Notes: generated by a model not told the origin, from the letters alone. Positions 25,976 through 34,770 are shown, numbered from the stretch's first letter. The stretch is 64,000 bases of DNA from JABCPE02 sp963518845 (GCA_963518845.1 CAUQKV010000002.1:62001-126000); one strand, 5' to 3'. Numbers and translations are program-made.

Positions 25976-26485
25976 ATGTCAGAGCAAGGAGAAATTGTAA
26001 ATAAAGTTGCGAATAGCGGACTGGTAAACATAGATGTTGCTGAATTTTGTCCAAAAGGGAAGCGTTTGGGTATTAACCTGAAAGACTTTCTATATGAAGG
26101 ACTTATATTAAAAGAAAAAGACTTCCGTGAGCAGGTGGAAAATCTAGATGTGGAAATTTATGAAAATGCCTTTGTCTATCTCTATTGTTCCACGGATGCT
26201 ATTGTTCCACTTTGGGCGTATTTTTTACTTACATCTAAATTGGAGGGCGTTGCTAAAAAGATAGTTTTTGGTTCGCTGGATGAGCTGGAATTGATTTTGT
26301 TTCATGAAGAAATTCAGAAATTTGATTTTTCTGATTATAAGGACAAAAGAGTTCTCATCAGAGGTTGCAGTGAAGTGGAAATTCCTACCAATGCTTATGT
26401 AGAGCTGGTTCAAAAACTAAAACCACTAGTGAAATCACTGATGTTTGGAGAGGCGTGCAGCAGTGTTCCTATTTATAAAAAATAA
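25976..26485 (+). CDS. DUF2480 family protein
   Basis: 169 residues, soluble, no signal. Starts MSEQGEIVNKVANSGLVNID, with conserved blocks LYCSTDAIVPLWAYFLLTSK and RVLIRGCSEVEIPTNAYVEL of DUF2480, a Bacteroidota-restricted family of unknown function. Divergent from lpxB with interleaved promoters; this neighbourhood hints at envelope-related timing but gives no function. Confidence 0.85.
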   Translation: MSEQGEIVNKVANSGLVNIDVAEFCPKGKRLGINLKDFLYEGLILKEKDFREQVENLDVEIYENAFVYLYCSTDAIVPLWAYFLLTSKLEGVAKKIVFGSLDELELILFHEEIQKFDFSDYKDKRVLIRGCSEVEIPTNAYVELVQKLKPLVKSLMFGEACSSVPIYKK

Positions 26486-26496
26486 AAGCATAGAAA

Positions 26497-26521
26497 TAAA
26501 AAAATCCTGCAAAATGCAGGA
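26497..26521 (-). terminator. terminator of the minus-strand salvage operon
   Basis: 7-bp stem (26505-26511 with 26515-26521) followed on the minus strand by seven T. It ends the run from 29969 to 26553; the DUF2480 gene reads into the same hairpin from the other side. Confidence 0.8.
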
Positions 26522-26552
26522 CTTTACATTAAATAATATAACAATTTCGTTC

Positions 26553-27032
26553 CTAGAAAGATACTTCTGCGGTTTCTTTCCCACGCTGGAAGGTCATGTT
26601 TTTCTGACTTCCTTTGTAGGCGATATTCACTAGGTTTAGCTGTTTAGGATATACATCCAGCAGAATGTTGTTCTTAATTTTCAATGTGGAAATACTCGCC
26701 ACACCATCTACTTCAAAATAAATAAACACTGTCTCTCCGTTTACTTGGCTACCAGTAACCTTCAGAGATTTGTTTTCTCCATTCACGGCTACTGAGAAAT
26801 TTTTGCCAATATATTTTGCTACTTCAGCATTAAAACCTGCGGAACTAGCATTAACCTTTAGTGCATTTGCGATTTGCTCTGTGCTTACCTTGGTGGTAAA
26901 TTTTAAAGTTTTGCTTCCCTCCACATAGTCTACTTTAGTCAATGAAGACTGGAACTGGCTCACCGCAAAACTCATTACCATAAGCAGCATTACAAAAAAT
27001 CCAACAAGACTGACTTTCTTTTTAGTAATCAT
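26553..27032 (-). CDS. DUF6702-like exported protein
   Basis: 159 residues. An N-terminal hydrophobic segment (VSLVGFFVMLLMVMSFAVSQ) serves as signal peptide or anchor. The rest is beta-rich with YVEGSKTLKFTTKVSTEQI and ending NMTFQRGKETAEVSF, resembling the DUF6702 family of small periplasmic proteins in Bacteroidota. Function unknown. Last gene of the operon (43 bases after the LOG gene). Confidence 0.72.
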   Translation of the reverse strand: MITKKKVSLVGFFVMLLMVMSFAVSQFQSSLTKVDYVEGSKTLKFTTKVSTEQIANALKVNASSAGFNAEVAKYIGKNFSVAVNGENKSLKVTGSQVNGETVFIYFEVDGVASISTLKIKNNILLDVYPKQLNLVNIAYKGSQKNMTFQRGKETAEVSF

Positions 27033-27075
27033 AATCTTAAAATTTTGTTAAATAAAGGCAAAAGCCGTGCCAAAC

Positions 27076-27777
27076 TTAGAAATTCTCATGAATGGAATAT
27101 TTGTCATAGAAGGCTTTAATGTGTGAAACAGCCTCATCAGCGGTGTCTACCACCCTGAAAAGAGAAAAATTTTCTTCCGAAATTAATTTCATTTCCAGCA
27201 AAGTATTTTTGAACCAATCCAGCAGCCCGCTCCAAAATTCTGAACCAACGAGAACGATAGGAAATCTGCCGATTTTCCCAGTCTGAATCAGCGTCAGCGC
27301 TTCTGAAAGTTCATCCAAAGTCCCAAAACCGCCAGGCATCACGATAAATCCTTGTGAGTATTTTATAAACATGAGTTTTCTAATAAAAAAATAGTCAAAC
27401 TCCATGCTGTATAATTTGTCTATATAAGGATTTAGATGCTGTTCGAAAGGAAGTTCTATATTGAGACCGATGGATTTTCCTCCGCTTTCTTTGGCTCCTT
27501 TATTTCCTGCTTCCATAATTCCAGGGCCGCCTCCAGTGATGACTCCAAAGCCCAGTTCTGTGATTTTTTTGGCAATTTCCTCTGTCATCTTGTAATATTT
27601 GGTGTCTGGTTTTATCCTTGCAGACCCAAAAATAGACACGCAAGGTCCCATTTTCTGCATTTTTTCATAACCAGAGACTATTTCTCCCATTATCTTAAAG
27701 ACCATCCAGCTGTCTTTGGTGGCCTGCTCGCTCCAAGTTTTTTGTCGAAAACTTTCTCTTAAAATTTCTTCTTCCAT
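27076..27777 (-). CDS. LOG-family TIGR00730 Rossmann protein
   Basis: 233 residues. GGGPGIMEAGNKGAKESGG and PGGFGTLDELSEALTLIQTG are the two signatures of the LOG/lysine decarboxylase-like family. Characterised members hydrolyse nucleoside 5'-monophosphates (cytokinin ribotides) to base and ribose 5-phosphate; the older lysine decarboxylase label is not supported. Two bases after the nucleotidyltransferase gene, hence co-translated with the cell-wall sugar salvage genes. Confidence 0.9.
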   Translation of the reverse strand: MEEEILRESFRQKTWSEQATKDSWMVFKIMGEIVSGYEKMQKMGPCVSIFGSARIKPDTKYYKMTEEIAKKITELGFGVITGGGPGIMEAGNKGAKESGGKSIGLNIELPFEQHLNPYIDKLYSMEFDYFFIRKLMFIKYSQGFIVMPGGFGTLDELSEALTLIQTGKIGRFPIVLVGSEFWSGLLDWFKNTLLEMKLISEENFSLFRVVDTADEAVSHIKAFYDKYSIHENF

Positions 27778-27779
27778 TT

Positions 27780-28493
27780 TTATTTAAAATATTTTTCTGC
27801 TTCGCCGATGGATTCTGGTTTTCCCACATCTATCAGTAAAGCATCATGTTCGTATCCTTTGATAATATAGTCTTTCATCAGGTCTAAATATTCCTCTATA
27901 ATAGAGAACTTGCCACGGCGTGTGAAGAGTTTTAGCAAATTAGAATTAATGCAATGTATTCCACTGAAAGCCAATGGTTTTAGGTTTTTATAAGTGTTTC
28001 CAAAGATTTCTTCGCCTGTTTTTTCATTACGCCAGCCTTGCAGGGTCATTGCGCTGTCAAAAAGCAGTTTTCGAGAGCTTTTTCTGTCCGAAACTGCCAA
28101 AGTAACCAAGTTGTTGGATTTTAAATGAAAATCAATGAAATCGCCGATGTTTAGATTGGTCAAAATATCAGCATTCATGATTAAAAAATGCTCTTCCTGC
28201 TCCAAAAGTTCTTTGGCAAAAACTAAGGCGCCGCCTGTTTCCAGAAGTTCTTCGGACTCGTCGGAGATTTCTATTTTAGCACCGAAATTATTATTTTCTT
28301 TCAAAAAATCAACAATCTGCTCACCGAAATGATGAATATTAATAATAAAATCATTAATGCCGAAAGACTGCAGAAATCTGATATTTCTTTCCAAAAGGGT
28401 GATGTTGTTTACCTTAGCCAGAGCCTTTGGGTGTTTGTCTGTGAAAGGTTTTAATCTTGTCCCTTTTCCTGCCGCGAATATAAAAGCTTTCAT
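27780..28493 (-). CDS. MurU-like sugar-1-phosphate nucleotidyltransferase
   Basis: 237 residues. The N-terminal signature GKGTRLKPFTDKHPKAL and LIMNADILTN mark a sugar-phosphate nucleotidyltransferase (GT-A-like fold). Its size and its neighbour, an AmgK-like kinase, match the AmgK-MurU pair that turns MurNAc into UDP-MurNAc in Pseudomonas and some Bacteroidota. A mannose-1-phosphate guanylyltransferase role is the alternative. Gap of 3 bases to the RapZ-like gene before it. Confidence 0.85.
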   Translation of the reverse strand: MKAFIFAAGKGTRLKPFTDKHPKALAKVNNITLLERNIRFLQSFGINDFIINIHHFGEQIVDFLKENNNFGAKIEISDESEELLETGGALVFAKELLEQEEHFLIMNADILTNLNIGDFIDFHLKSNNLVTLAVSDRKSSRKLLFDSAMTLQGWRNEKTGEEIFGNTYKNLKPLAFSGIHCINSNLLKLFTRRGKFSIIEEYLDLMKDYIIKGYEHDALLIDVGKPESIGEAEKYFK

Positions 28494-28496
28494 ACT

Positions 28497-28904
28497 CTAT
28501 GCATTTAGCTGAGGTTGTTCATTGTGAGTGACCTTTACACTTACTTTATCAGTGTATTTGTGTTGTAAAAATTCTCCTATTTTTATTGCTGAATAAACCG
28601 AGCGGTGCTGTCCGCCAGTGCAGCCAAATGAAGCTTGAAGATGCTCAAATCCTCGTTCTATATAATTGTCCACGGATATGGATATCAAGCTTTTGACTGA
28701 ATTTAGGAAATCAGGCATTTGGGTTTTTTCTTCCAAATATTCCTGCACAGCCAAATCAGCTCCTGTCTGAGGTTTGTATTCATCAATTCGTCCTGGGTTT
28801 AGGATTCCACGGCAGTCAAAAACGAATCCACCGCCATTGTCTGTATTGTCCTTCGGAATTCCGCTTTTCTTGTAAGAAAAACTATAAATATCGATATGTA
28901 GCAT
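28497..28904 (-). CDS. RapZ C-terminal domain-like protein
   Basis: 135 residues corresponding only to the C-terminal half of RapZ (YvcJ). FDCRGILNPGRIDEYKPQTG and FGCTGGQHRSVYSA are the conserved blocks; the N-terminal P-loop ATPase half is missing. In E. coli the C-terminal domain binds glucosamine-6-phosphate and controls the GlmS-regulating RNA GlmZ. No GlmZ/GlmY system is known for this phylum, so here it may be a sensor or enzyme tied to amino-sugar salvage. Located between kinase and nucleotidyltransferase genes. Confidence 0.87.
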   Translation of the reverse strand: MLHIDIYSFSYKKSGIPKDNTDNGGGFVFDCRGILNPGRIDEYKPQTGADLAVQEYLEEKTQMPDFLNSVKSLISISVDNYIERGFEHLQASFGCTGGQHRSVYSAIKIGEFLQHKYTDKVSVKVTHNEQPQLNA

Positions 28905-28952
28905 AATAAAATAATTCCCGCAAATTTACAAATCTTAAAATAAAAAGAATTT

Positions 28953-29969
28953 TTACCCAGAAATCAAAGCGTTTATCTTCTTCTGAGTGTCTGGTTCACT
29001 GAGTTTTTCTATAACTGAGTAAAGCTCTGGGAAAGCGGTGTTTTCCTTCCAATTTGCAGAAAAATCCGTTAGGTTTTTTATTCCCTGTCCGATGCTTGAC
29101 AGAAAATGTGCTTTCCGCTGAATAAGTCCTCTAAAACCATAAGCGCCAAGTACTTGCAAAAATCTGATAAGCTGGCAGTAGGGAAGAGTTTCTTTCAGTG
29201 CAGGCTGTGTTTCGCTGTCCCAAAGACTGAAATAAAAATCCAGCATTTCTGTTTTCCATTCGGCAGGGAAGTTGGCTTTCGCTTGGAATAAAAAAGAAAC
29301 CACATCATAGACAGCAGGCCCTAGCATAGCGGATTGATAATCAATGAAAAAGACTTGATTTTCTTCATTTACTAAAATATTTCTCGATTGGAAATCTCTC
29401 AACATTATTGTTTTAGGAGAGAGATTTTCTATTTTAGTTGTTAAGGTTTGAAATTCTTTTAGTAAAGAACTTTTGTGATAAGGCAGTTCCAAGACATCCA
29501 CCATGAAATTTTTAAAATAATACAAATCGTGCGTAATCGGCAGATTATCATAGGCTTCGTATTCGAAAGTTCTGCGGAAATCTATTTTTCCTTCGGTTTT
29601 TTGTTGCAGAGTGAATAGCTTTTCCAAAGTTTGTTTTACTAGCGATTTTACCCTTTCGCTGTGTCCTTCGGTAGAGATGATTTCAGACAAAGTATTTTTG
29701 CCCAAAAACTCCTGAACATAAAGCGTTTTTTCTTCATTGACTACTAGGATTTTAGGCGTATTTAGTTTTAATGAAGAAAACTCTTCCGAAAGATAGAGAA
29801 AAGCCTCGTTTTCCCTTATGTTTTCGTTGTAAGTGATGATAAAATCCTGATTATGAGATTTTCCGATAAAATTGATTCTCGATGAGCCGCTCTGCTGTAA
29901 TACCTGAAAATCAGCCGCAGGAGAGCCTATGAATTCCTCAAAAAAAGTTTTTGCGGTGGATAGATGCAT
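28953..29969 (-). CDS. AmgK-like aminoglycoside phosphotransferase-family kinase
   Basis: About 338 residues from MHLSTAKTFFEEF; a start at 29990 would sit in the promoter element (29988-29995). The catalytic loop is MLRDFQSRNILV, with Asp and Asn as in APH kinases, and the metal-binding loop is VFFIDYQSAMLGPAVYDVVS, the form typical of AmgK. AmgK phosphorylates MurNAc and GlcNAc at the anomeric position. With the nucleotidyltransferase two genes later this predicts salvage to UDP-activated sugar. Confidence 0.85.
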   Translation of the reverse strand: MHLSTAKTFFEEFIGSPAADFQVLQQSGSSRINFIGKSHNQDFIITYNENIRENEAFLYLSEEFSSLKLNTPKILVVNEEKTLYVQEFLGKNTLSEIISTEGHSERVKSLVKQTLEKLFTLQQKTEGKIDFRRTFEYEAYDNLPITHDLYYFKNFMVDVLELPYHKSSLLKEFQTLTTKIENLSPKTIMLRDFQSRNILVNEENQVFFIDYQSAMLGPAVYDVVSFLFQAKANFPAEWKTEMLDFYFSLWDSETQPALKETLPYCQLIRFLQVLGAYGFRGLIQRKAHFLSSIGQGIKNLTDFSANWKENTAFPELYSVIEKLSEPDTQKKINALISG

Positions 29970-29987
29970 AAAAAATTCTTTTAGCCA

Positions 29988-29995
29988 CAAAGTTA
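29988..29995 (-). promoter_or_regulatory. TAnnTTTG element of the AmgK-like operon
   Basis: TAACTTTG on the minus strand, 18 bases before the ATG at 29969; it sets the start choice for the kinase gene. Confidence 0.6.
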
Positions 29996-30036
29996 AAGAA
30001 TTTATCAGACAGCGTAGGTGAATAAAAAGTTTTTGT

Positions 30037-30044
30037 TAATTTTG
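30037..30044 (+). promoter_or_regulatory. TAnnTTTG element of ddl
   Basis: TAATTTTG followed by C, 17 bases before the ddl ATG. Confidence 0.6.
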
Positions 30045-30061
30045 CCTAAATTGTAAGAGTT

Positions 30062-31048
30062 ATGAATAAAAAGAATGTCGCCGTGGTAATGGGCGGTTTT
30101 TCCGATGAGTATATCGTTTCGCTGAAGAGCGGTCAGCTTATTTTTGATGAATTGGACAGGGATTTATACAATGTTTATAGAGTTCATGTCTTGAAGGAAG
30201 GCTGGTTTTTTGTGGATGATAATGATGAAAAATTCCCGATAGACAAAGCCGATTTTTCGGTAAAACTTGCCGATGGAATGAAGCTGAAATTTGATGTATG
30301 TTTCAATACCATTCACGGAACACCTGGTGAAAACGGGCTTTTGCAGGCGTATTGGGATGCTGTGGGACAGAGATATACGGGCTGTGATTTTTACCAAAGT
30401 GCATTGACATTCAATAAAAAAGACACTCTGGCGGTGCTTTCTAAATATGGAATTCCTTCGGCGAAGAGTATTTATTTGAGAAAAGGTGATGCTTTCAGCG
30501 AAGATGAAATTATCTCTGAACTTGGGCTTCCTTGTTTTGTGAAACCAAATCAGTCTGGTTCTAGTTTGGGAATTTCAAAAGTGAAAGAAAAATCTGAGTT
30601 CAAAGCTGCTCTGGAAAAAGCCTTCCACGAAGATGATGAGGTGCTGATAGAGAGCTTTTTGGATGGAATGGAAGTTTCGGTAGGTGTGGTGGATTATAAA
30701 GGTGAAATTACTGTTTTGGGAATTACGGAAATTGTTTCCGAAAATGATTTCTTCGATTATGAAGCCAAATATGAAGGCGCTTCTCAGGAAATTACGCCAG
30801 CCAGAATAGATGAACCGACACGACTAAAAGTAGAAGAAATAGCGAAGAAAGCCTATAAGTCATTGGGAATGAGTGGTTTTTCTCGTTCGGAATACATCAT
30901 TATGAACGGAACGCCTTACATGCTGGAAATGAATACCAACCCTGGTTTTTCTCCCGCAAGTATCCTGCCGCAACAGGCGAAAATCTACGGAATCTCCATC
31001 AAAGATTTGTGCGGAAATGAAGTCGAAAAAGCTTTAAACAAACAATAA
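30062..31048 (+). CDS. ddl: D-alanine--D-alanine ligase
   Basis: 328 residues, ATP-grasp enzyme making the D-Ala-D-Ala end of the peptidoglycan stem. N-terminal VAVVMGGFSDEYIVSLKSG, FNTIHGTPGENGLLQAYWD, ATP-grasp core LPCFVKPNQSGSSLGISKV and the metal-binding end LEMNTNPGFSPASILPQQ are all present. First gene of a plus-strand run through coaD to trpS. Divergent from the cell-wall sugar salvage operon. Confidence 0.96.
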   Translation: MNKKNVAVVMGGFSDEYIVSLKSGQLIFDELDRDLYNVYRVHVLKEGWFFVDDNDEKFPIDKADFSVKLADGMKLKFDVCFNTIHGTPGENGLLQAYWDAVGQRYTGCDFYQSALTFNKKDTLAVLSKYGIPSAKSIYLRKGDAFSEDEIISELGLPCFVKPNQSGSSLGISKVKEKSEFKAALEKAFHEDDEVLIESFLDGMEVSVGVVDYKGEITVLGITEIVSENDFFDYEAKYEGASQEITPARIDEPTRLKVEEIAKKAYKSLGMSGFSRSEYIIMNGTPYMLEMNTNPGFSPASILPQQAKIYGISIKDLCGNEVEKALNKQ

Positions 31049-31059
31049 AAATAAACATT

Positions 31060-31545
31060 ATGAAAACACTTTGGTTGCTAGCACTTTCGTTTCCTTTATT
31101 TTTCTCTGCACAAACAGAAGATGATTTGTATACCGAGCTAAAACTAAATCTTCCGAAAACAAAGAATACTGCTAAAGAAGTAAGAGTGGAGCCAGATGAA
31201 ATATATTTGGATAAAAAAATGTGTTTTTTATTAACTCTAAATGATGTGGATAATGAAGGCGAAGAAAAGCAAACAGAATATGGTCTGGTGCCTTATTCCT
31301 ATGAAATAAAATCTCTGAAAGGAGAACTTTTATTCTTTGGGGTAGCGAAGAAAGACGAAGCAGGAAACTGGAAAGGCATTGTAGATTTTAATATCATTGG
31401 TAAAAAAGCTTACAGAAATTCTAAAGTAACTGGAGCAACTCGTTTGATGGAAAACTTAGTAGCCAATAATGTTTTTAATAAAGACTGTAGCGTGAATTTG
31501 GATAATTTGAAGCAGTTTTACGAAAAATCAAATCAAACTCGATAG
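31060..31545 (+). CDS. exported protein of unknown function
   Basis: 161 residues. MKTLWLLALSFPLFFSAQ is a signal peptide. The mature part (TELKLNLPKTKNTAKEVRVE, then YGLVPYSYEIKSLKGELLFF) shows beta-strand character, one Cys near the middle and one near the end (CFLLTLNDV, KDCSVNLDN) that might pair. No family recognised. Eleven bases after ddl, so co-transcribed with it. Confidence 0.7.
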   Translation: MKTLWLLALSFPLFFSAQTEDDLYTELKLNLPKTKNTAKEVRVEPDEIYLDKKMCFLLTLNDVDNEGEEKQTEYGLVPYSYEIKSLKGELLFFGVAKKDEAGNWKGIVDFNIIGKKAYRNSKVTGATRLMENLVANNVFNKDCSVNLDNLKQFYEKSNQTR

Positions 31546-31566
31546 AAAACACTGAGGAGATAAGTA

Positions 31567-31863
31567 ATGATGATGGATAACAAAACGCAAAAGAGAGATG
31601 AAGCAAAAGAGAAGATAAAACGACTTCTCTTTGAGCAGGATGCAGTGGAAAAACTCAGAAACTTTGCATTGCAGTTGTATGCGGAAGGGTTTTCAGAGAA
31701 GGAAATCTATCAAATGTACCTCGAAAGTGATGTAGGATTACAAAACGACGGGACAGAGGAGCGCCTTATAGAGACTTTGGAAGAAGTGATGGATATGATG
31801 GTGGGTTGGTATCCATGCAGAAATATTGATTTTGCTAATGAAAGCTATAAGGGAAGTGAATAA
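31567..31863 (+). CDS. small acidic helical protein of unknown function
   Basis: 98 residues, cytoplasmic, highly charged and helical (KRDEAKEKIKRLLFEQDAVE, then LQLYAEGFSEKEIYQMYLES), ending with a WYPCRNIDF segment. Three ATG codons in a row (31567, 31570, 31573) leave the exact start open. No recognised family. Sits between the exported protein gene and coaD with gaps of about 20 bases. Confidence 0.7.
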   Translation: MMMDNKTQKRDEAKEKIKRLLFEQDAVEKLRNFALQLYAEGFSEKEIYQMYLESDVGLQNDGTEERLIETLEEVMDMMVGWYPCRNIDFANESYKGSE

Positions 31864-31888
31864 TATTTAAGAATACTAAAAATAAACA

Positions 31889-32350
31889 ATGAAAACAGCG
31901 GTATTCCCTGGGTCTTTTGACCCTGTTACCTTGGGGCATTATGATATTGTAGAAAGGGCGACGAAACTTTTTGATAAAATTATCATCGCCATTGGGCATA
32001 ATGTGCAGAAAAAATATATGTTTTCTCTAGAGCAGAGAAAAGAGTTTTTGAGAAATACTTTTAAGGATTTTCCTAATGTGGAGATTGACTCTTTTGAGGG
32101 GCTTACGGTGGACTACTGCCGAAAGAGAAATGTGAATTTCATCATCAGAGGGCTGAGAAATCCTGCCGACTTTGAGTTTGAAAAGGCGATCGTGCATATC
32201 AATAGGACACTTACTTTGGAGAACAAGATAGAAACGATTTTCCTGCTGACTTCCTCAGCTAAGTCGTTCATCAGCAGCAGCAGTGTCAGGGAGATTATTT
32301 CGCTGGGCGGGGACTATACTTTGTTCGTTCCAGATGCAGTGAGGGTGTAG
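31889..32350 (+). CDS. coaD: phosphopantetheine adenylyltransferase
   Basis: 153 residues, penultimate step of coenzyme A synthesis: 4'-phosphopantetheine plus ATP to dephospho-CoA. The nucleotidylyl transferase motif is FPGSFDPVTLGHYDIVERA (T-x-G-H). RGLRNPADFEFE and SSSSVREIISLGGD complete the active site. Length typical. Confidence 0.97.
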   Translation: MKTAVFPGSFDPVTLGHYDIVERATKLFDKIIIAIGHNVQKKYMFSLEQRKEFLRNTFKDFPNVEIDSFEGLTVDYCRKRNVNFIIRGLRNPADFEFEKAIVHINRTLTLENKIETIFLLTSSAKSFISSSSVREIISLGGDYTLFVPDAVRV

Positions 32351-32381
32351 GAAGAAGGTCGGTCATAGAAACTTGATTTTT

Positions 32382-32406
32382 GCCACACGGACTCGTTTTG
32401 TGTGGT
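32382..32406 (+). terminator. possible weak terminator after coaD
   Basis: 6-bp GC-rich stem CCACAC/GTGTGG (32383-32388, 32400-32405) with an extra G-T pair and a T-rich but interrupted tail. Confidence 0.35.
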
Positions 32407-32436
32407 TATTGTTTTGAAAAAATAAAATGTTGATTT

Positions 32437-33072
32437 ATGTTGTATGAAAATTTTAATTTCGTAATTGAACTTTTGGGGTTAGTTTCTTTCTCGATGTCTG
32501 GGGCTTTTGCTGCGATAGAGAAAAGATTAGACCCTTTCGGTGTGCTTATAGTATCTTTCGTTACTTCCTTTGGTGGAGGGACTTTGCGGGATTTATTGTT
32601 GGAAGTTCCTGTCTTCTGGATGAAAGATATGTTCAGCTGCACGGTGGTTTTTTTGGCAAGTATCTTTGCGATGCTGGTAAAGGTTTTTGAGAAAAAATTC
32701 GAAACACCGTTGTTCATTTTTGACAGCTTTGGGCTTGGACTTTTTACCATTATGGGAATTCAGAAAGGGCTGAATGCCGAGCATGGGACGATTATTTGTC
32801 TCACTTTGGGAGTTATTACTGGTTGTTTCGGCGGTATTTTTAGAGATATTTTGCTCAATAGAATTCCTTTGGTTTTGAGAAAAGAAATCTACGCTACGGC
32901 GTGTATTGTGGGCGGAGTTTTGTTTTTGGTGTTGTATAGATACACTTCCATGCCGTATATTATGGTGCATGTTTCTACTATTTTGCTGATTGTAGCAGTG
33001 AGAACTCTTGCGGTGAGATATCAGTGGGAAATGCCTAAATTCTATTTGTCCAAAGAAGATAGAGGGGAATAA
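32437..33072 (+). CDS. UPF0126/TRIC-type membrane channel family protein
   Basis: 211 residues, about seven membrane helices in two repeats of a Gly-rich unit (GAFAAIEKRLDPFGVLIVSF with FGGGTLRDLL, and IMGIQKGLNAEHG with GCFGGIFRDILL). Prokaryotic TRIC relatives of this family form trimeric cation channels. Ion specificity here is unknown. Twelve bases before the TatD gene. Confidence 0.88.
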   Translation: MLYENFNFVIELLGLVSFSMSGAFAAIEKRLDPFGVLIVSFVTSFGGGTLRDLLLEVPVFWMKDMFSCTVVFLASIFAMLVKVFEKKFETPLFIFDSFGLGLFTIMGIQKGLNAEHGTIICLTLGVITGCFGGIFRDILLNRIPLVLRKEIYATACIVGGVLFLVLYRYTSMPYIMVHVSTILLIVAVRTLAVRYQWEMPKFYLSKEDRGE

Positions 33073-33083
33073 AATAGAGCTGT

Positions 33084-33713
33084 ATGTTTTTTGATTTTCA
33101 TCATCATTTTCTTGGGAGAGAATGCGGAATTTATAACTTGGATTTCACGGAAGAAATTCCAGAAAATTATTTTTCGGTAGGACTTCACCCAAATAAAATC
33201 GATGAAAATTACAAACAGAATTTAGATAAAATAAAAGAAATCTCCCAGCACCCAAACTGCCTTGCGATAGGCGAATGCGGGCTGGATGGGCTGGTCTCGG
33301 CAGATGAGAGTTTGCAGGAGCAAGTTTTTGAACAGCAGATTCTCTGGGCAAACGAAATCCAAAAACCCGTGATAGTGCATTGTGTTCGGCGTTTTTCTCA
33401 GTTGCTGAGGTTTCAGAAAATCGCAAAAGTGCCGCTCATCGTGCATGGATTTAATAAGAAAAAGGAAACCACCGAAGAGCTTTTGGGCAAAGGCTTTTAT
33501 TTGTCTTTTGGGAAAGCACTGCTTTATAACTTATCTTTGCAGGAAACCGTGCAGGACATTCCTTTGGATAGGATTTTTTTGGAAACGGATACAGCGGAAG
33601 AGCCTATCGATGAGGTTTATCTGAAACTTGCTGAAATCAAAGAAATGCCGATAGAAGTCCTTAAAACCGAGATTTATAAAAATGTACAGCAGGTTTTAAA
33701 ATGTGAAATTTAA
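33084..33713 (+). CDS. short TatD-family hydrolase
   Basis: 209 residues against ~260 for E. coli TatD. Metal-binding motifs remain: FFDFHHHF at the N-terminus, IGECGLDG, VIVHCVRR, LIVHGF and FLETDTAE. TatD proteins are metal-dependent 3'-5' DNases or esterases on nucleic acids. Shortened forms are frequent in Bacteroidota. Sits 27 bases before trpS. Confidence 0.88.
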   Translation: MFFDFHHHFLGRECGIYNLDFTEEIPENYFSVGLHPNKIDENYKQNLDKIKEISQHPNCLAIGECGLDGLVSADESLQEQVFEQQILWANEIQKPVIVHCVRRFSQLLRFQKIAKVPLIVHGFNKKKETTEELLGKGFYLSFGKALLYNLSLQETVQDIPLDRIFLETDTAEEPIDEVYLKLAEIKEMPIEVLKTEIYKNVQQVLKCEI

Positions 33714-33740
33714 TTTTGTTTAAAAATAAAAAATAAAATC

Positions 33741-34709
33741 ATGTCAAGAATTCTTACAGGAATACAGGCTACAGGAACGCCGCATTTAGGGAATATTTTG
33801 GGGGCAATCGTTCCAGCCATAGAATTATCTAAAAAAACAGAGAATGAGTCTTTCTTGTTCATTGCTAATATGCACACTCTCACGCAGATAAAAGATGCTG
33901 AGGTGCTGAAAAAAAACACTTACGAAATCGCTGCCGCATGGCTGGCTTTTGGGCTGGATACAGAGAAAACTTATTTTTACAGACAAAGCGACATTCCAGA
34001 AACCTGCGAACTTTCTTGGTATTTGTCTTGTTTTTTTCCTTACCAAAGGCTTACTTTGGCTCATTCGTTCAAGGATAAAGCGGACAGATTAGGAGATGTG
34101 AATGTGGGGCTTTTTACCTATCCTATGCTTATGGCGGCGGATATTCTGCTCTACGATGCCGAGGTGGTTCCTGTGGGAAAAGACCAGCTTCAGCATTTGG
34201 AAATGGCGAGAGATGTAGGAGCAAGGTTTAATAACCAAATGGGTGAGGTTTTCGTGCTTCCACAGGCAGAATTGCAGGAAAACACGAAATATGTTCCAGG
34301 AACAGACGGGAATAAAATGTCCAAATCAAGAGGAAATATCATCAATATATTTCTTCCAGAAAAGGAACTGAAGAAACAAGTAATGTCTATAGAGACAGAT
34401 TCTACACCGCTGGAAGAACCGAAAAATCCAGATACTTGTAAGGTTTTTATGATATATTTACTCATTGCGACAGAGGACAAAACCCAAGCATTGAGAGAGA
34501 AATATCTTGCAGGAAATTTCGGATATGGACACGCGAAAACGGAATTGCTGAATTTGATTTTGGAAACTTATGCCAAGGAAAGAGAAATCTTTGCTTATTA
34601 TATGGACAATCTTCCTGAATTGGAGAAAAAACTACAAGAAGGAGCAGAAAAAACCAAAAAAGTAGCCCAAGAAACTCTCCAAAGAGTAAGAAAAAGTCTG
34701 GGAATGTAA
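33741..34709 (+). CDS. trpS: tryptophan--tRNA ligase
   Basis: 322 residues, class Ic synthetase. The HIGH-like motif is TGTPHLGNILGA and the second signature is KMSKSRGNIIN. Length matches the bacterial enzyme. Followed by a stem-loop. Confidence 0.97.
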   Translation: MSRILTGIQATGTPHLGNILGAIVPAIELSKKTENESFLFIANMHTLTQIKDAEVLKKNTYEIAAAWLAFGLDTEKTYFYRQSDIPETCELSWYLSCFFPYQRLTLAHSFKDKADRLGDVNVGLFTYPMLMAADILLYDAEVVPVGKDQLQHLEMARDVGARFNNQMGEVFVLPQAELQENTKYVPGTDGNKMSKSRGNIINIFLPEKELKKQVMSIETDSTPLEEPKNPDTCKVFMIYLLIATEDKTQALREKYLAGNFGYGHAKTELLNLILETYAKEREIFAYYMDNLPELEKKLQEGAEKTKKVAQETLQRVRKSLGM

Positions 34710-34718
34710 ATGAAATTA

Positions 34719-34750
34719 AAAGTCTTACTTTTGTGAAGTAAGGCTTTTAT
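34719..34750 (+). terminator. stem-loop after trpS
   Basis: 12-bp stem with one G-U pair (34719-34730 with 34736-34747). The T tract is broken by A, so strength is uncertain; it also faces the end of the minus-strand small ORF at 34771. Confidence 0.6.
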
Positions 34751-34770
34751 ATTTGCTTTAAAAATCTTCT

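Noticed and set aside
27076..27777. Lysine decarboxylase
   Set aside because: The PGGxGTxxE motif belongs to LOG-type nucleotide hydrolases; there is no pyridoxal-phosphate site.
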